A DNA stretch of 64,000 nucleotides, from the NCBI RefSeq assembly GCF_046546515.1, contig NZ_JBKHKJ010000001.1, positions 1-64,000 of the forward strand, given 5' to 3'. Positions 28,001 through 36,396 of this stretch are shown here, piece after piece; position 1 is the first letter of the stretch; each line of letters opens with the position of its first letter. The position numbers and the translations under genes are program-made. This DNA comes from Parasediminibacterium sp046546515. Its GTDB lineage: Bacteria > Bacteroidota > Bacteroidia > Chitinophagales > Chitinophagaceae. Below the pieces are notes generated by a model. That model was given only the letters and a program-made list of their open reading frames with translations. It ran no database searches and was not told the DNA's origin.

Positions 28001-28137
28001 TTTTTAGCCACAAAGGCACGAAGGCTTTAAGCGGCACGAAGAAAAGTAAGAAGAAAATGCTTTATGTTATCCAATACGCTTACAGCTTCTTTTTCTTTAT
28101 GCTTCTTCGTGTTTTTGTGCCTTTGTGGCTAAAAAAG
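28001..28137. repeat. Full copy of GCCAC-type repeat, both arms
   Basis: TTTTTAGCCACAAAGGCACG at the left and GTGCCTTTGTGGCTAAAAAA at the right are near-perfect inverted arms. They are separated by about 95 bp of AT-rich sequence, between mgtE and the nucleoside hydrolase (convergent). A long cruciform or a bidirectional terminator is possible. Confidence 0.7.
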
Positions 28138-28195
28138 TATTGACTATTTTGTGGCTCGTTTAAAAAAGTTAATTGATTACTTTTTCATTTACTTA

Positions 28196-29137
28196 CTATT
28201 TCCGCATTAAATTCTGGCGAAGCATAGTATGGATGTACTTATCAAAATACTCCTCCATCCTAATATTGGTAGCTATTTCGCAGTTAGGGGCTTTGCTATC
28301 GACAATAATGGTATAGCCTTTATCGTCCACGGTTACATAAGCCTTTCGGGTGTCAAATACTTCTGGCCACAAAATCATCCCAATGGTTACTGCGTCATAA
28401 ATAATAGGTTCTGGCTGTTTTCGCTCTAAGGACGACAATGAAAAAAGACTTAGCACTGCATTGGTAAGTGGCGAATTTCGCTGCATTAAAAGTTCTATGT
28501 ACTCTTTTTTCAGGCGTACAAAAGTGGTTACATCCAAACCTGCAAATGTAAATTTTGCACCACTTGCGGCAAACTTCTGCGAAGCCTTGATATCTGCTTT
28601 TACATTCCACTCGGCACAAGGTATTGGGCTGCTGCCATAGCCCATGTAAAACGAGCCAAACATCGCATATACATGCTTGGCAAGCTTTAGTGCATCGGGG
28701 TCTTTGTCTACAACATCGCCCATGTTGGTTACGGGCCCAATGGTCACCAAGGTAATTTCATTGGGATATTTCCTTAGCTTTTCAATAATAAAATCAGTAC
28801 CCGATTGCTTAATGGGTTTTACCTTTTCAAAACCTTCGCCCCAATAAAATTGCTCGGTATAAAAATGCTTCATCGTAAACTCATCATTGGTTTGGCGGCC
28901 AATAGCAACGGGTATATCTTCCCTTCCTACCTCATACAGCATCCTGCAGGCTACTTGTGCCCTTTTGGGCGTGTTGCCAAAATCTACCACCACGCCAATC
29001 ACATCAATTTCGGGGCTGGCAAGCAGGAGGGCAAGCGCATTGGCATCATCAAAATCATCGCCAATATCAAAGTCAAGAAGCACTTTGTGCTTTTGCGCAT
29101 TCGCATTTAAACCGCTTATTAATATCAAGGCCAGCAT
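28196..29137 (-). CDS. Inosine/uridine-type nucleoside hydrolase, signal peptide damaged
   Basis: 313 aa from the downstream Met (LALILISGLNANAQKH). The calcium-binding motif VLLDFDIGDDFDDANALALL is the family's DxGxDDA variant, and the C-terminal YDAVTIGM segment supplies another typical Asp. The enzyme hydrolyses a nucleoside N-glycosidic bond. Upstream at 29164 there is an ATG with MKKKLV, a stop (TAA at 29144-29146) and then LL in the same frame before the internal Met. The positively charged start of the signal peptide is therefore cut off from the hydrophobic part. Translation may restart at 29137, giving a weak signal peptide; the gene may be partly broken, or there may be a sequence error. 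It could feed the pyrimidine catabolism cluster. Confidence 0.8.
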   Translation of the reverse strand: MLALILISGLNANAQKHKVLLDFDIGDDFDDANALALLLASPEIDVIGVVVDFGNTPKRAQVACRMLYEVGREDIPVAIGRQTNDEFTMKHFYTEQFYWGEGFEKVKPIKQSGTDFIIEKLRKYPNEITLVTIGPVTNMGDVVDKDPDALKLAKHVYAMFGSFYMGYGSSPIPCAEWNVKADIKASQKFAASGAKFTFAGLDVTTFVRLKKEYIELLMQRNSPLTNAVLSLFSLSSLERKQPEPIIYDAVTIGMILWPEVFDTRKAYVTVDDKGYTIIVDSKAPNCEIATNIRMEEYFDKYIHTMLRQNLMRK

Positions 29138-29174
29138 TAATAATTAAACCAGTTTTTTTTTCATTGTTGTTTGT

Positions 29175-29240
29175 TTTTTCGCCACAAAGGCGCAAAGGCT
29201 TTAAATCGGCACAAAGGAATTAAAGAAGCAGAAAAATAAA
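29175..29240. repeat. Half copy of GCCAC-type repeat
   Basis: TTCGCCACAAAGGCGCAAAGGC followed by GGCACAAAGGAATTAAAG, directly upstream of the nucleoside hydrolase start. Belongs to the family at 26378-26539. Confidence 0.55.
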
Positions 29241-29305
29241 AAATAACCTGCTTTGTGTTATGCAATTTGCTTTAGACGTATCAAATGTCAATTATCTATT
29301 ATCAT

Positions 29306-30286
29306 TTACCCGCCAATAGCTATCATTGTCCTGTTTTGCATGTTCACTGCGTCTATGGCTTCTATTGCATTGGCAAACTGACCGCCACGCTCTTTTGCTT
29401 TTTGAAAAATAGATTCTTTTATAAGCGGCACTATGTCTTGCCCTCCCCTTAAAGCAGTAAGTAAATCAGTTTCCCCTGTGGAGAACAAGCAGTTTTTCAT
29501 TTTCCCATCTGCCGTAAGCCTCATCCTGTTGCAGGTGCTGCAAAAAGGCGATGTAATGGTGCTGATGACTGCAAAAGTACCCGCAAAGCCAGGTACCATG
29601 TATTTTTTTGCAGTGTCGTGCTCGGCATCTTTCAGTTTTATGAAGCTGTATTTTGTTTCAATTGTGTCTAGTATTTGCTGCCAGCCAATTACTTTTTTGC
29701 TTTCCCAGCTATTACCCGAAAAGGGCATAAACTCTATAAACCTTACATGCACAGGCAAGTATTTTGTCCATGCTATAAAATCGTTTATTTCCTCATCATT
29801 TATGCCGCTCATCACCACCACATTTACCTTTATATGGACGCCCAAATTGGCAAGCAGTACTATATTGTCCATTACTTTTTGGAAATAATCCCGTTTAGTG
29901 ATAAACAAGAATTTGTCTTTTTGCAGCGTGTCCAGGCTAATATTTACGGAACGGATATTAGTTGCCTGCATTTGCGGCAAAAATTCGTGCAGGCGTATGC
30001 CGTTGGTGGTAAACGTCAGTTCAACGGGCAGGGCTTCCAAGGCATCGATAATGGCGGCTGCATCTTTCCTTACAAGCGGCTCGCCACCTGTGAGCCTTAT
30101 TTTGGTAACGCCTAGCGAAACGAATGTTTTGGCAATGCTTTCTATTTCATGTGCCTGCATCAGTTGGGCGGGCGGGGCAAAACTGTTATAGTCCTCAGGC
30201 ATGCAGTACAAGCAACGCAAGTTGCACCTGTCGGTCAAAGAGATGCGTAGGTAAGTATGTTGCCTGCCAAAAGTATCGTGGAGCAT
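29306..30286 (-). CDS. moaA: GTP 3',8-cyclase (molybdenum cofactor biosynthesis)
   Basis: 326 aa, cytoplasmic. The N-terminal radical SAM cluster is clear: SLTDRCNLRCLYCMPEDY with Cys21, Cys25 and Cys28. KIRLTGGEPLVRKD supplies the SAM-binding GGEP, and the second 4Fe-4S site is in SPFCSTCNRMRLTADGKMKNC (quoted loosely; the CxxC and the later Cys are present). The protein ends IAIGG, the GG tail needed for activity in MoaA. It catalyses the first step of molybdopterin synthesis. Other moa genes are not nearby. Start and length (typically 320-340 aa) fit. Confidence 0.95.
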   Translation of the reverse strand: MLHDTFGRQHTYLRISLTDRCNLRCLYCMPEDYNSFAPPAQLMQAHEIESIAKTFVSLGVTKIRLTGGEPLVRKDAAAIIDALEALPVELTFTTNGIRLHEFLPQMQATNIRSVNISLDTLQKDKFLFITKRDYFQKVMDNIVLLANLGVHIKVNVVVMSGINDEEINDFIAWTKYLPVHVRFIEFMPFSGNSWESKKVIGWQQILDTIETKYSFIKLKDAEHDTAKKYMVPGFAGTFAVISTITSPFCSTCNRMRLTADGKMKNCLFSTGETDLLTALRGGQDIVPLIKESIFQKAKERGGQFANAIEAIDAVNMQNRTMIAIGG

Positions 30287-30608
30287 GAGAGGAATTGATG
30301 AAAGATATAAAATTAATGCAAGGTATAAAAGGTAATGGACGTTTCTAAAATAACTTTCTGCTTTTAGTTTATAAATTAGGTAAATTTCTTAGCAAATAGA
30401 GTTGAATAGTCTTGACTGTTTTATTTAACCCAGATTTAGCGTGAGCCACTCTGAAAGAGTTGCTCAATTAACCGCCGCATCTTATTTATACCCTTTTTAG
30501 AGGCCTCGCCCTCTTTGTTTGGTAGTGTATTTTTGACCTTGATTTTAAATATTAGGCCTTCATTGATGATAACTCATTGAAATACAGTACTTTTTTGTTT
30601 TTTAAGAT

Positions 30609-30706
30609 GAGTGTTTTGTGAGTGAAAAGTGAGTGTTTTTTGAGTGATTTGTGGGTGATTTGTGAGTGAAAAGTGAGTGATTTTCCATGTTTTTTGAGTG
30701 AAAATA
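30609..30706. repeat. Tandem array of 11-bp units (GAGTG)
   Basis: GAGTG (one GGGTG) begins at 30609, 30620, 30631, 30642, 30653, 30664 and 30675: seven units exactly 11 bp apart. A degenerate 10-bp unit and a last GAGTG at 30696 follow. The rest of each unit is A/T-rich (for example GAGTGAAAAGT, GAGTGATTTGT). Confidence 0.8.
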
Positions 30707-30858
30707 AACATATTGAAACTTTTTAATTTGATGTTAAAAATAGTACCTCGAGGCTAAAAACCAATGCTAGGGCAAACGGGTTAGGTGCAGCCTAACAGCG
30801 GGAAGCGCGCCATATACTGTAAAATTGGGAATAATTTACGGGCTATTGAAAAGGGCAA

Positions 30859-31208
30859 TCCTATATGGGGGAAATTTGGGATGCTGATGGGGGAATTATG
30901 CCCCCATATAGGATTTTTATTTTGGGCTTTATCCCTATCCATGCTAATTTTACATTAACAGAGCAACTAGGGGTACCTTGGTCTTGCCTCCCACATCGGA
31001 TGTTAGTTGGCTTAGGAAAATGATAATCCACCATCCAAATCTTATCAGTTTCTTATCAATAAATTATTATTCCATTATCAATAAACTATCATTTTACTAT
31101 CAATAAACTATCATAAAATTCACAAAAATTATCATAAAAAAAGAGGCTAAAAAAAACATAAATAACTGAATATCAATGAGTTACAACCAGAAAGAAAGGT
31201 AGAAAAAA
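30859..31208. repeat. Dispersed 350-bp element, copy A
   Basis: Begins with a 13-bp perfect inverted repeat TCCTATATGGGGG (30859-30871) / CCCCCATATAGGA (30901-30913), followed by a T-rich tract (TTTTTATTTT) as in an intrinsic terminator. A conserved middle part contains GGAAAATGATAATCCACCAT, and then comes an array of TATCA units at 31043, 31054, 31065 (TATTA), 31076, 31087, 31098, 31109 and 31130, spaced 11 bp (last gap 21). Copy B lies at 46386-46737 in the same orientation; by eye about four fifths of bases agree. Confidence 0.8.
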
Positions 31209-31393
31209 AAATATAGGCACATATTGCTAAGCCTTAGTGTAAACAGTAACAAGGCTTAACAAATCATCCCACCCTTATCATTTTTTGAATTAACAAATCG
31301 TTTCTTTAGCCAGTATTGTTAACAAAAAGACAATCCCAAAACTCGAAATGGCTAAAAAACAAAGTTTAAATGCTCCCCAAAATATTTTACATA

Positions 31394-31516
31394 TTAGCCA
31401 TCAATCATGTACAAACAGCTACCACAGGTTGTTTTAAGGCTTTCTACTTTTACCAAGTCAATTATGCCTGTTGCCATGCGGGCTGTAGATAGTGCTATTT
31501 CCATTGCACTTTTCAT
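31394..31516 (-). CDS. Doubtful 40-aa peptide with CGSC motif
   Basis: A 40-codon minus-strand frame, starting MKSAMEIALSTARMATG and ending TCGSCLYMIDG, lies divergent to the GH74 gene in an otherwise gene-free region. The start is preceded by A/T-rich DNA typical of Bacteroidota leaders. It has two cysteines in a CxxC arrangement and an amphipathic helical first half, but no recognised family. It may be chance. Confidence 0.25.
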   Translation of the reverse strand: MKSAMEIALSTARMATGIIDLVKVESLKTTCGSCLYMIDG

Positions 31517-31561
31517 TTTATTTATTTAACGATTGTTTCAAACTTTAAAAAAGATTGCCGT

Positions 31562-34063
31562 ATGAAAAAAGTAAACCTTTTTTTGAACATTGTTTTGTTC
31601 TGCTTGCTTACCCCAGTATTTAATGCTAAAGCCCAAACCTATCAATGGGGCAACGTGGCCATGGGGGGCGGTGGTTTTGTGTCTGGCTTAATAACGAGTA
31701 AATACGAGCGGGGCTTGATGTATGCACGCACAGATGTAGGCGGGGCTTACCGATGGGATACACTCACCAGTTCTTGGAAGCCCCTATTAGATTGGGTTTC
31801 TACAAGTCAGCTTGGTTTTATGGGGGTAGAGTCTATTGCTATTGACCCAAATGCTACAAACCGGCTATATATGCTAGTAGGTACTAGTTATTTTAATAGT
31901 GGCAAAACGGCGATACTTACCTCTACAGATAGGGGGAACACTTTTACTATAGTAGATGTAAGCAGCCAATTTAAAACCAATGGCAATGGTATGGGGCGGC
32001 AAAATGGCGAAAAGCTGCAGGTTGACCCAAACAACTCAAACGTGTTGTATTGCGGCACAAGAGATAGTGGTTTGTTTCGTAGTTTTAATATGGGGGCTAC
32101 ATGGTCTAGGATCAATTCTTTAAATGTACGATCTACTAAAAATGGCAATGGTATCAGCTTTGTGTTATTTGATTCTACTAGTAAAAATGGCACATCTACT
32201 TCCCAAACCATTTATGTAGGTGTTTCCCGCAAAGATTCAGCCAATTTGTATGTAAGCAAAGATGGTGGCAGCACTTTCAACCCAGTATCTGGTGCGCCAA
32301 CAACTTACATGCCGCAAAGGGCTGTTATTACCAAAGACAGCGGCAACCTCTATATTACTTATGGTGATGGTGCTGGCCCTAGTGGAAATGCTGACACTAG
32401 CTTGCATGAACCCATGACCAGTGGTGCTGTATGGAAATATACACCTAGCACCAACACCTGGCGGCAACGGACCCCTTCAGGTTTTACAAGGGCCTTTAGC
32501 GGGATTAGCCTAGACCCAAAAAACAATAAGCGTATTATTATCTCTACTATCAATACCTACCTTTCACAATACACCGATACGTTTGGCAATGTTGATTATG
32601 GCGATCGAATTTTATACACCACCAATGGAGGCGATAGCTGGACTGACCCCATTGGCAACAATGGCATGACACTCAATTCAAACGGTGTTACCTGGGTGAA
32701 TGGTACCAGTATGCATTGGGTAGGGAGTGTTGAGTTTAATCCTTTCGATACGAATAAAGTGTGGATCACTTCTGGCCAAGGGGTGTTTAGTTGCGACAAT
32801 ATCTTAGCCGCTAAAACCACTTGGACATTTAAAGTTAGTGGTTTGGAAGAAACAGTACCTAGGGATATTGTAAGCATTGCAGGAGGACCATTGGTTTCTG
32901 TAATTTATGACTATGATGGGTTTAAACACACCGACATTACCCAATATTCCACCAGGCTTTCGCCAACAATGGGCACCACTACGGGTGTAGCCTTTGCTGG
33001 CACAGATAAAAACACTTTGCTACGAGCAGGGAATTTCCTTTATTACTCTACCGACCAAGCAGCTACATGGACAAAGTGCCCGGTGGCAAAAGGGACAGGT
33101 GGCAAAGTAGCTGTATCTGCCAATGGGTTTGCTTTTCTACATTGCCCTAATGGCTCTGATACCATCTATCGAACTACAGATAAAGGCACTACTTGGACAA
33201 AAGTTACCAACTTGATACTCCAAAATGCAGTGCCGGTAGCCGACATGGTAGATCCCCAAAAGTTTTATGCTTACGATAACAATACGGGTGCATTTTGGAA
33301 AAGTACCGACAGGGGTGCTTCCTTTACCAACATTGCCAGTATAGGCACAGGCGGTGCTAGGCTAATTAGGGCTGTACCCGATTCTAATGGGCATGTTTGG
33401 ATAGCGATGAATAGTGGAGGATTGAAATATACACAAGATGCTGGCGCCACATTTACCAGTATCAGTGGTATTACCAGTTGCTCAGCAGTAGGTTTTGGCA
33501 AGGCATTGGTAGGCACTACCTATCCTGCTATTTATATCTGGGCAACTATTGGCGGTATTGAGGGCGTGTATCGTTCTACCGACAAAGGGGCGAATTGGAC
33601 AAGGGTAAACGATGATGCGCACGAATATGGCGGCTTGGGCAATGGAGTTTTTGTTATTGGTTCTATGAATACTTATGGCCGTGTATTTATGAGTACTGCT
33701 GGCAGGGGCATTGCTTACGGGCAAATTACGGGCACAACTGGCGGTAACGAAGCCTTGCTGCAATTGGAAAGGGTTGGGGAAATTAGTTACAATGCCACCA
33801 GCATGTCATTATTTCCAAATCCTGTAGTAGCCAATTCATTTTGGGTTAGCATCGTTTCAGATAAAATACAAACGGCTACCCTGATAATTACTAGCATAGA
33901 TGGCAAAACCATAGCCACAAAACCTGTGGTGCTGCAAGTTGGCACTAACAACATAAGGATGGATAATGGCGAATTGCCGAAGCAAACGGGTATTTATATG
34001 TTATCGGCAAAAGCCACAAGTAGCGGTAAGACATTTGCCAGTATTCAGTTTTTCAAAAAATAA
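31562..34063 (+). CDS. GH74-type xyloglucanase with T9SS tail
   Basis: 833 aa. Signal peptide to AKAQ, then a twin beta-propeller of BNR-like repeats. The opening NVAMGGGGFVSGLITS, YARTDVGGAYRWD (Asp58) and SWKPLLDW segments, and VEFNPFDTNKVWITSG (Asp396), match GH74, whose two Asp residues are the catalytic pair. GH74 enzymes cut the beta-1,4-glucan backbone of xyloglucan. The last 75 residues (SLFPNPVVANSFWVS ... GKTIATKPVVLQVG ... GIYMLSAKA) form a type IX secretion sorting domain, so the enzyme is exported to the surface or medium. It stands alone, about 8 kb from the PUL 1 genes; its polymer may be the same one, since PUL 1 has a GH31 of alpha-xylosidase type. Confidence 0.88.
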   Translation: MKKVNLFLNIVLFCLLTPVFNAKAQTYQWGNVAMGGGGFVSGLITSKYERGLMYARTDVGGAYRWDTLTSSWKPLLDWVSTSQLGFMGVESIAIDPNATNRLYMLVGTSYFNSGKTAILTSTDRGNTFTIVDVSSQFKTNGNGMGRQNGEKLQVDPNNSNVLYCGTRDSGLFRSFNMGATWSRINSLNVRSTKNGNGISFVLFDSTSKNGTSTSQTIYVGVSRKDSANLYVSKDGGSTFNPVSGAPTTYMPQRAVITKDSGNLYITYGDGAGPSGNADTSLHEPMTSGAVWKYTPSTNTWRQRTPSGFTRAFSGISLDPKNNKRIIISTINTYLSQYTDTFGNVDYGDRILYTTNGGDSWTDPIGNNGMTLNSNGVTWVNGTSMHWVGSVEFNPFDTNKVWITSGQGVFSCDNILAAKTTWTFKVSGLEETVPRDIVSIAGGPLVSVIYDYDGFKHTDITQYSTRLSPTMGTTTGVAFAGTDKNTLLRAGNFLYYSTDQAATWTKCPVAKGTGGKVAVSANGFAFLHCPNGSDTIYRTTDKGTTWTKVTNLILQNAVPVADMVDPQKFYAYDNNTGAFWKSTDRGASFTNIASIGTGGARLIRAVPDSNGHVWIAMNSGGLKYTQDAGATFTSISGITSCSAVGFGKALVGTTYPAIYIWATIGGIEGVYRSTDKGANWTRVNDDAHEYGGLGNGVFVIGSMNTYGRVFMSTAGRGIAYGQITGTTGGNEALLQLERVGEISYNATSMSLFPNPVVANSFWVSIVSDKIQTATLIITSIDGKTIATKPVVLQVGTNNIRMDNGELPKQTGIYMLSAKATSSGKTFASIQFFKK

Positions 34064-34100
34064 CACCATTCTTCCACATGACTTTTCAATAATATTATTA

Positions 34101-34156
34101 AACCCAGATTTTGCAGTTGAGTATTTTAGAATGAACTCAACTGCAAAATCTGGGTT
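34101..34156. terminator. 22-bp perfect inverted repeat between convergent genes
   Basis: Left arm 34101-34122 (AACCCAGATTTTGCAGTTGA...) and right arm 34135-34156 are exact reverse complements with a 12-nt loop. It lies between GH74 (plus) and the Lrp gene (minus), the place of a bidirectional terminator. Parts of the same arm occur at 30427-30439 and 46352-46372, so it belongs to a repeated palindrome family. Confidence 0.75.
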
Positions 34157-34631
34157 AGCTATTCTTAATCAAAGCCAAATCGGGCTGGGCATATTTATAT
34201 ACCTTGAAATAAATAGTTGTCTTGGTTTGGAAGATGCCTTCTATTTCAGATATTGTATTGATAAATTTTACCAAGTGGTCGTTGTCCCTGCACATCACGT
34301 CAACCTCCAAGTCATAGTCGCCGGAAGTGCCGGCCAAAAAACTTACCTCGGGCATTTCCAGTATTTTCTTTACTACTGATTCTTTCAATGTGGCTGGCCG
34401 CACATAAATAGCCACATGGGCATAAGAGCGGAAGCCTACCTTGTCTGGATCTACCCTGCCTATAATATTAATAGTACCGTCCTCAATTAGTTTGTTAACA
34501 CGGGTACGGATGGTGCCAACAGACACTTTTAGTTGGTCGGCCATCACGGTAAAAGACATCCTGCCGTCTTTTTGCAGGCAAGAAAGGATAGAAAAATCAA
34601 GGTCGTCTAACTCAATATGGTTTTTTTGCAT
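34155..34631 (-). CDS. Lrp/AsnC family transcriptional regulator
   Basis: 158 aa. An N-terminal helix-turn-helix (LDDLDFSILSCLQKDGRMSF, then MADQLKVSVGTIRTRVNKL and IEDGTINIIGRVDPDKVG) is followed by an alpha/beta RAM ligand-binding domain (VAIYVRPATLKESVVKKI, FLAGTSGDYDLEVDVMCRD). These proteins form octamers or dimers that bind amino acids or related metabolites and regulate adjacent genes. It is transcribed divergently from the pyrimidine-catabolism genes, 307 bp away, so it is probably their regulator, with beta-alanine or a pathway intermediate as a candidate effector. The stop overlaps the last base pairs of the palindrome at 34101-34156. Confidence 0.9.
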   Translation of the reverse strand: MQKNHIELDDLDFSILSCLQKDGRMSFTVMADQLKVSVGTIRTRVNKLIEDGTINIIGRVDPDKVGFRSYAHVAIYVRPATLKESVVKKILEMPEVSFLAGTSGDYDLEVDVMCRDNDHLVKFINTISEIEGIFQTKTTIYFKVYKYAQPDLALIKNS

Positions 34632-34938
34632 AATGCTCCTCTTCGTTATTTTGATGGGTAAGGGTTGTTGTTTATATTTGATTGTACTTTATTCAAACTT
34701 CCAAAGCAGCTAAGCTAGTTGATGAAACAAGAACTCGTTTAGCCCAATTGTTACTTTAGTTTTTAATAGAACCAAGCGAAAATACCAATTATATGGTATA
34801 ATATGGCTATTCTTATTTATAAGATTGTTAATAACCCATCATTTTCATAAAAAAACAATTATTATTTTGTTTAAAAATAAAAATATTTTACTTTCATGGC
34901 TTCTATTTTGCAAATAAAATATTGTAACAGACAAAAAA
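34632..34938. promoter_or_regulatory. Divergent promoter region, Lrp gene and mmsA
   Basis: 307 bp, strongly AT-rich and gene-free. It must hold promoters for both directions. A near-palindrome (AATACCAATTATATGGTATA, 34780-34799) is the best single candidate for an operator, since Lrp-type regulators bind AT-rich dyads. Nothing here proves binding. Confidence 0.4.
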
Positions 34939-36396
34939 ATGAAATACAGCGCCATTCAAAATTACATCAGCGGCCAATTTATTAGTGCTTCAACCACCAA
35001 AACGATGGATGTAATTTCCCCGGTAGATGGTACTTTCTTATCTACCGTTCCCATGAGTTCCTATGCAGATTTAGAAACTGCCGTGCAATCAGCCAAGGCT
35101 GCTTTCCCAAAATGGAGCAAGACACCTATTAAAGAAAGGGTACAGGTTTTCTTTAAATATAAAGCATTGCTGGAAAAGCATTTGGTAGAATTAGCCGAGT
35201 TGTGCAGTGAAGAAAATGGCAAAACATATGGCGAATCAGTAGCAGAAATAGAGAAGTGTATAGAGCTTACAGAATTTGCCACCTCGTTGCCGCAGTTGGT
35301 AACTGGTGAAGTGCTAGAAGTAAGCCGTGGTGTAGAGTGCCGCACCGAGCATGTGCCATTGGGTGTAGTAGCGTCTATCGTGCCTTTCAACTTCCCATCC
35401 ATGGTGCCCAACTGGACTTTGCCAAATGCAATAGCCTTGGGCAACTGTATGATTATTAAGCCATCAGAAAAAGTGCCGTTAAGCTGCGGCAGGATTGCTG
35501 AATTGCTGAAAGAAGCAGGTTTACCAGACGGCGTGTTCAATATTGTTCATGGCGACGTGGAAATAGTGGAAGCTATCTGCGACCACCCCGGGATTGAAGC
35601 GGTTTCTTTTGTTGGCTCTACTAAAGTGGCCAAGATTGTTTACCAGCGTGCCACGCATAATTATAAAAGGTGCTTGGCATTGGGCGGGGCAAAAAACCAC
35701 TTGATGGTCATGCCCGATGCTATTCCTGGCATGACAGCACAGAATGTTGCTGCATCTATGAGTGGCTGTGCAGGCCAGCGTTGCATGGCTGCCAGTGCCA
35801 TGATTGGCGTAGGTGCAATTGACCATATTGTTGACAAGATTTGTGACGAAGCAAGGAAAATGATACCAGGCAAAAACTTGGGTGCTGTTATCAACAAGGC
35901 TTCTAAAGACCGTATAGAACAATTTATAAACGAAGCAGAAGCAGATGGCGCCAAGATATTGGTAGATGGCCGCCACACTGTTGTAGAAGGCAAGGAAGCA
36001 GGTACTTATGTTGGGCCTACCGTTATAGACTATGTAACGCCTGGCATGAGCGTAGCTACCGAAGAAATATTTGGACCAGTTATTTCTATCATCCGTACAA
36101 ATACGGTGGATGAGGCATTGGTTATTGAGAATGCAAACCCTTACGGAAATGCGGCCAGCGTGTTTACCCAAAATGGTGGCGTGGCCCGGTATGTGATAGA
36201 CCGTGCCAGTGCTGGCATGATTGGCGTAAATGTAGGCGTGCCTGTGCCTCGTGAGCCATTCTCCTTTGGTGGCTGGAACGAAAGCAAATTTGGCGTGGGC
36301 GACATTACAGGCAAAAGCTCCATTGAGTTCTGGACAAAATTGAAAAAAAGCACCACCAAGTGGAACCCAGAAGCGGGGGTAAATTGGATGAGTTAA
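34939..36396 (+). CDS. mmsA: CoA-acylating (methyl)malonate-semialdehyde dehydrogenase
   Basis: 485 aa, cytoplasmic aldehyde dehydrogenase fold. VASIVPFNFPSMVPNW and IIKPSEKVPLS mark the NAD-binding part, EAVSFVGSTKVAKIVYQRA the Rossmann motif, CLALGGAKNHLMVMPDA the MMSDH signature (the usual catalytic Glu of other ALDHs is replaced by Asn-His), and SGCAGQRCMAASA carries catalytic Cys282. The EEIFGPVISIIRTNTVDEAL segment also fits. MMSDH oxidises malonate or methylmalonate semialdehyde with CoA to acetyl-CoA or propionyl-CoA. In this cluster it would take the semialdehyde made from beta-alanine (or beta-aminoisobutyrate from thymine) by the next gene's aminotransferase. First gene of the operon. 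Confidence 0.92.
   Translation: MKYSAIQNYISGQFISASTTKTMDVISPVDGTFLSTVPMSSYADLETAVQSAKAAFPKWSKTPIKERVQVFFKYKALLEKHLVELAELCSEENGKTYGESVAEIEKCIELTEFATSLPQLVTGEVLEVSRGVECRTEHVPLGVVASIVPFNFPSMVPNWTLPNAIALGNCMIIKPSEKVPLSCGRIAELLKEAGLPDGVFNIVHGDVEIVEAICDHPGIEAVSFVGSTKVAKIVYQRATHNYKRCLALGGAKNHLMVMPDAIPGMTAQNVAASMSGCAGQRCMAASAMIGVGAIDHIVDKICDEARKMIPGKNLGAVINKASKDRIEQFINEAEADGAKILVDGRHTVVEGKEAGTYVGPTVIDYVTPGMSVATEEIFGPVISIIRTNTVDEALVIENANPYGNAASVFTQNGGVARYVIDRASAGMIGVNVGVPVPREPFSFGGWNESKFGVGDITGKSSIEFWTKLKKSTTKWNPEAGVNWMS

Larger units (their letters stand above)
30287..31561. other. 1.27-kb non-coding region with two 11-bp arrays
   Basis: No convincing gene except a doubtful 40-codon frame at 31394-31516 (minus). 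It contains, in order: an AACCCAGATTTAG fragment (30427-30439), a nine-unit 11-bp array (30609-30706), the dispersed element at 30859-31208 with its own nine-unit 11-bp array, then an AT-rich leader before the GH74 gene. The element and the arrays are described separately. Confidence 0.6.

Noticed and set aside
30778..30796. Integron attC site (GTTAGGT GCA GCCTAAC)
   Set aside because: The two core-like boxes are in the wrong order and too close for an attC hairpin; no integrase.
30609..31134. CRISPR array
   Set aside because: Units are 11 bp without spacers of unique sequence and no cas genes are present.
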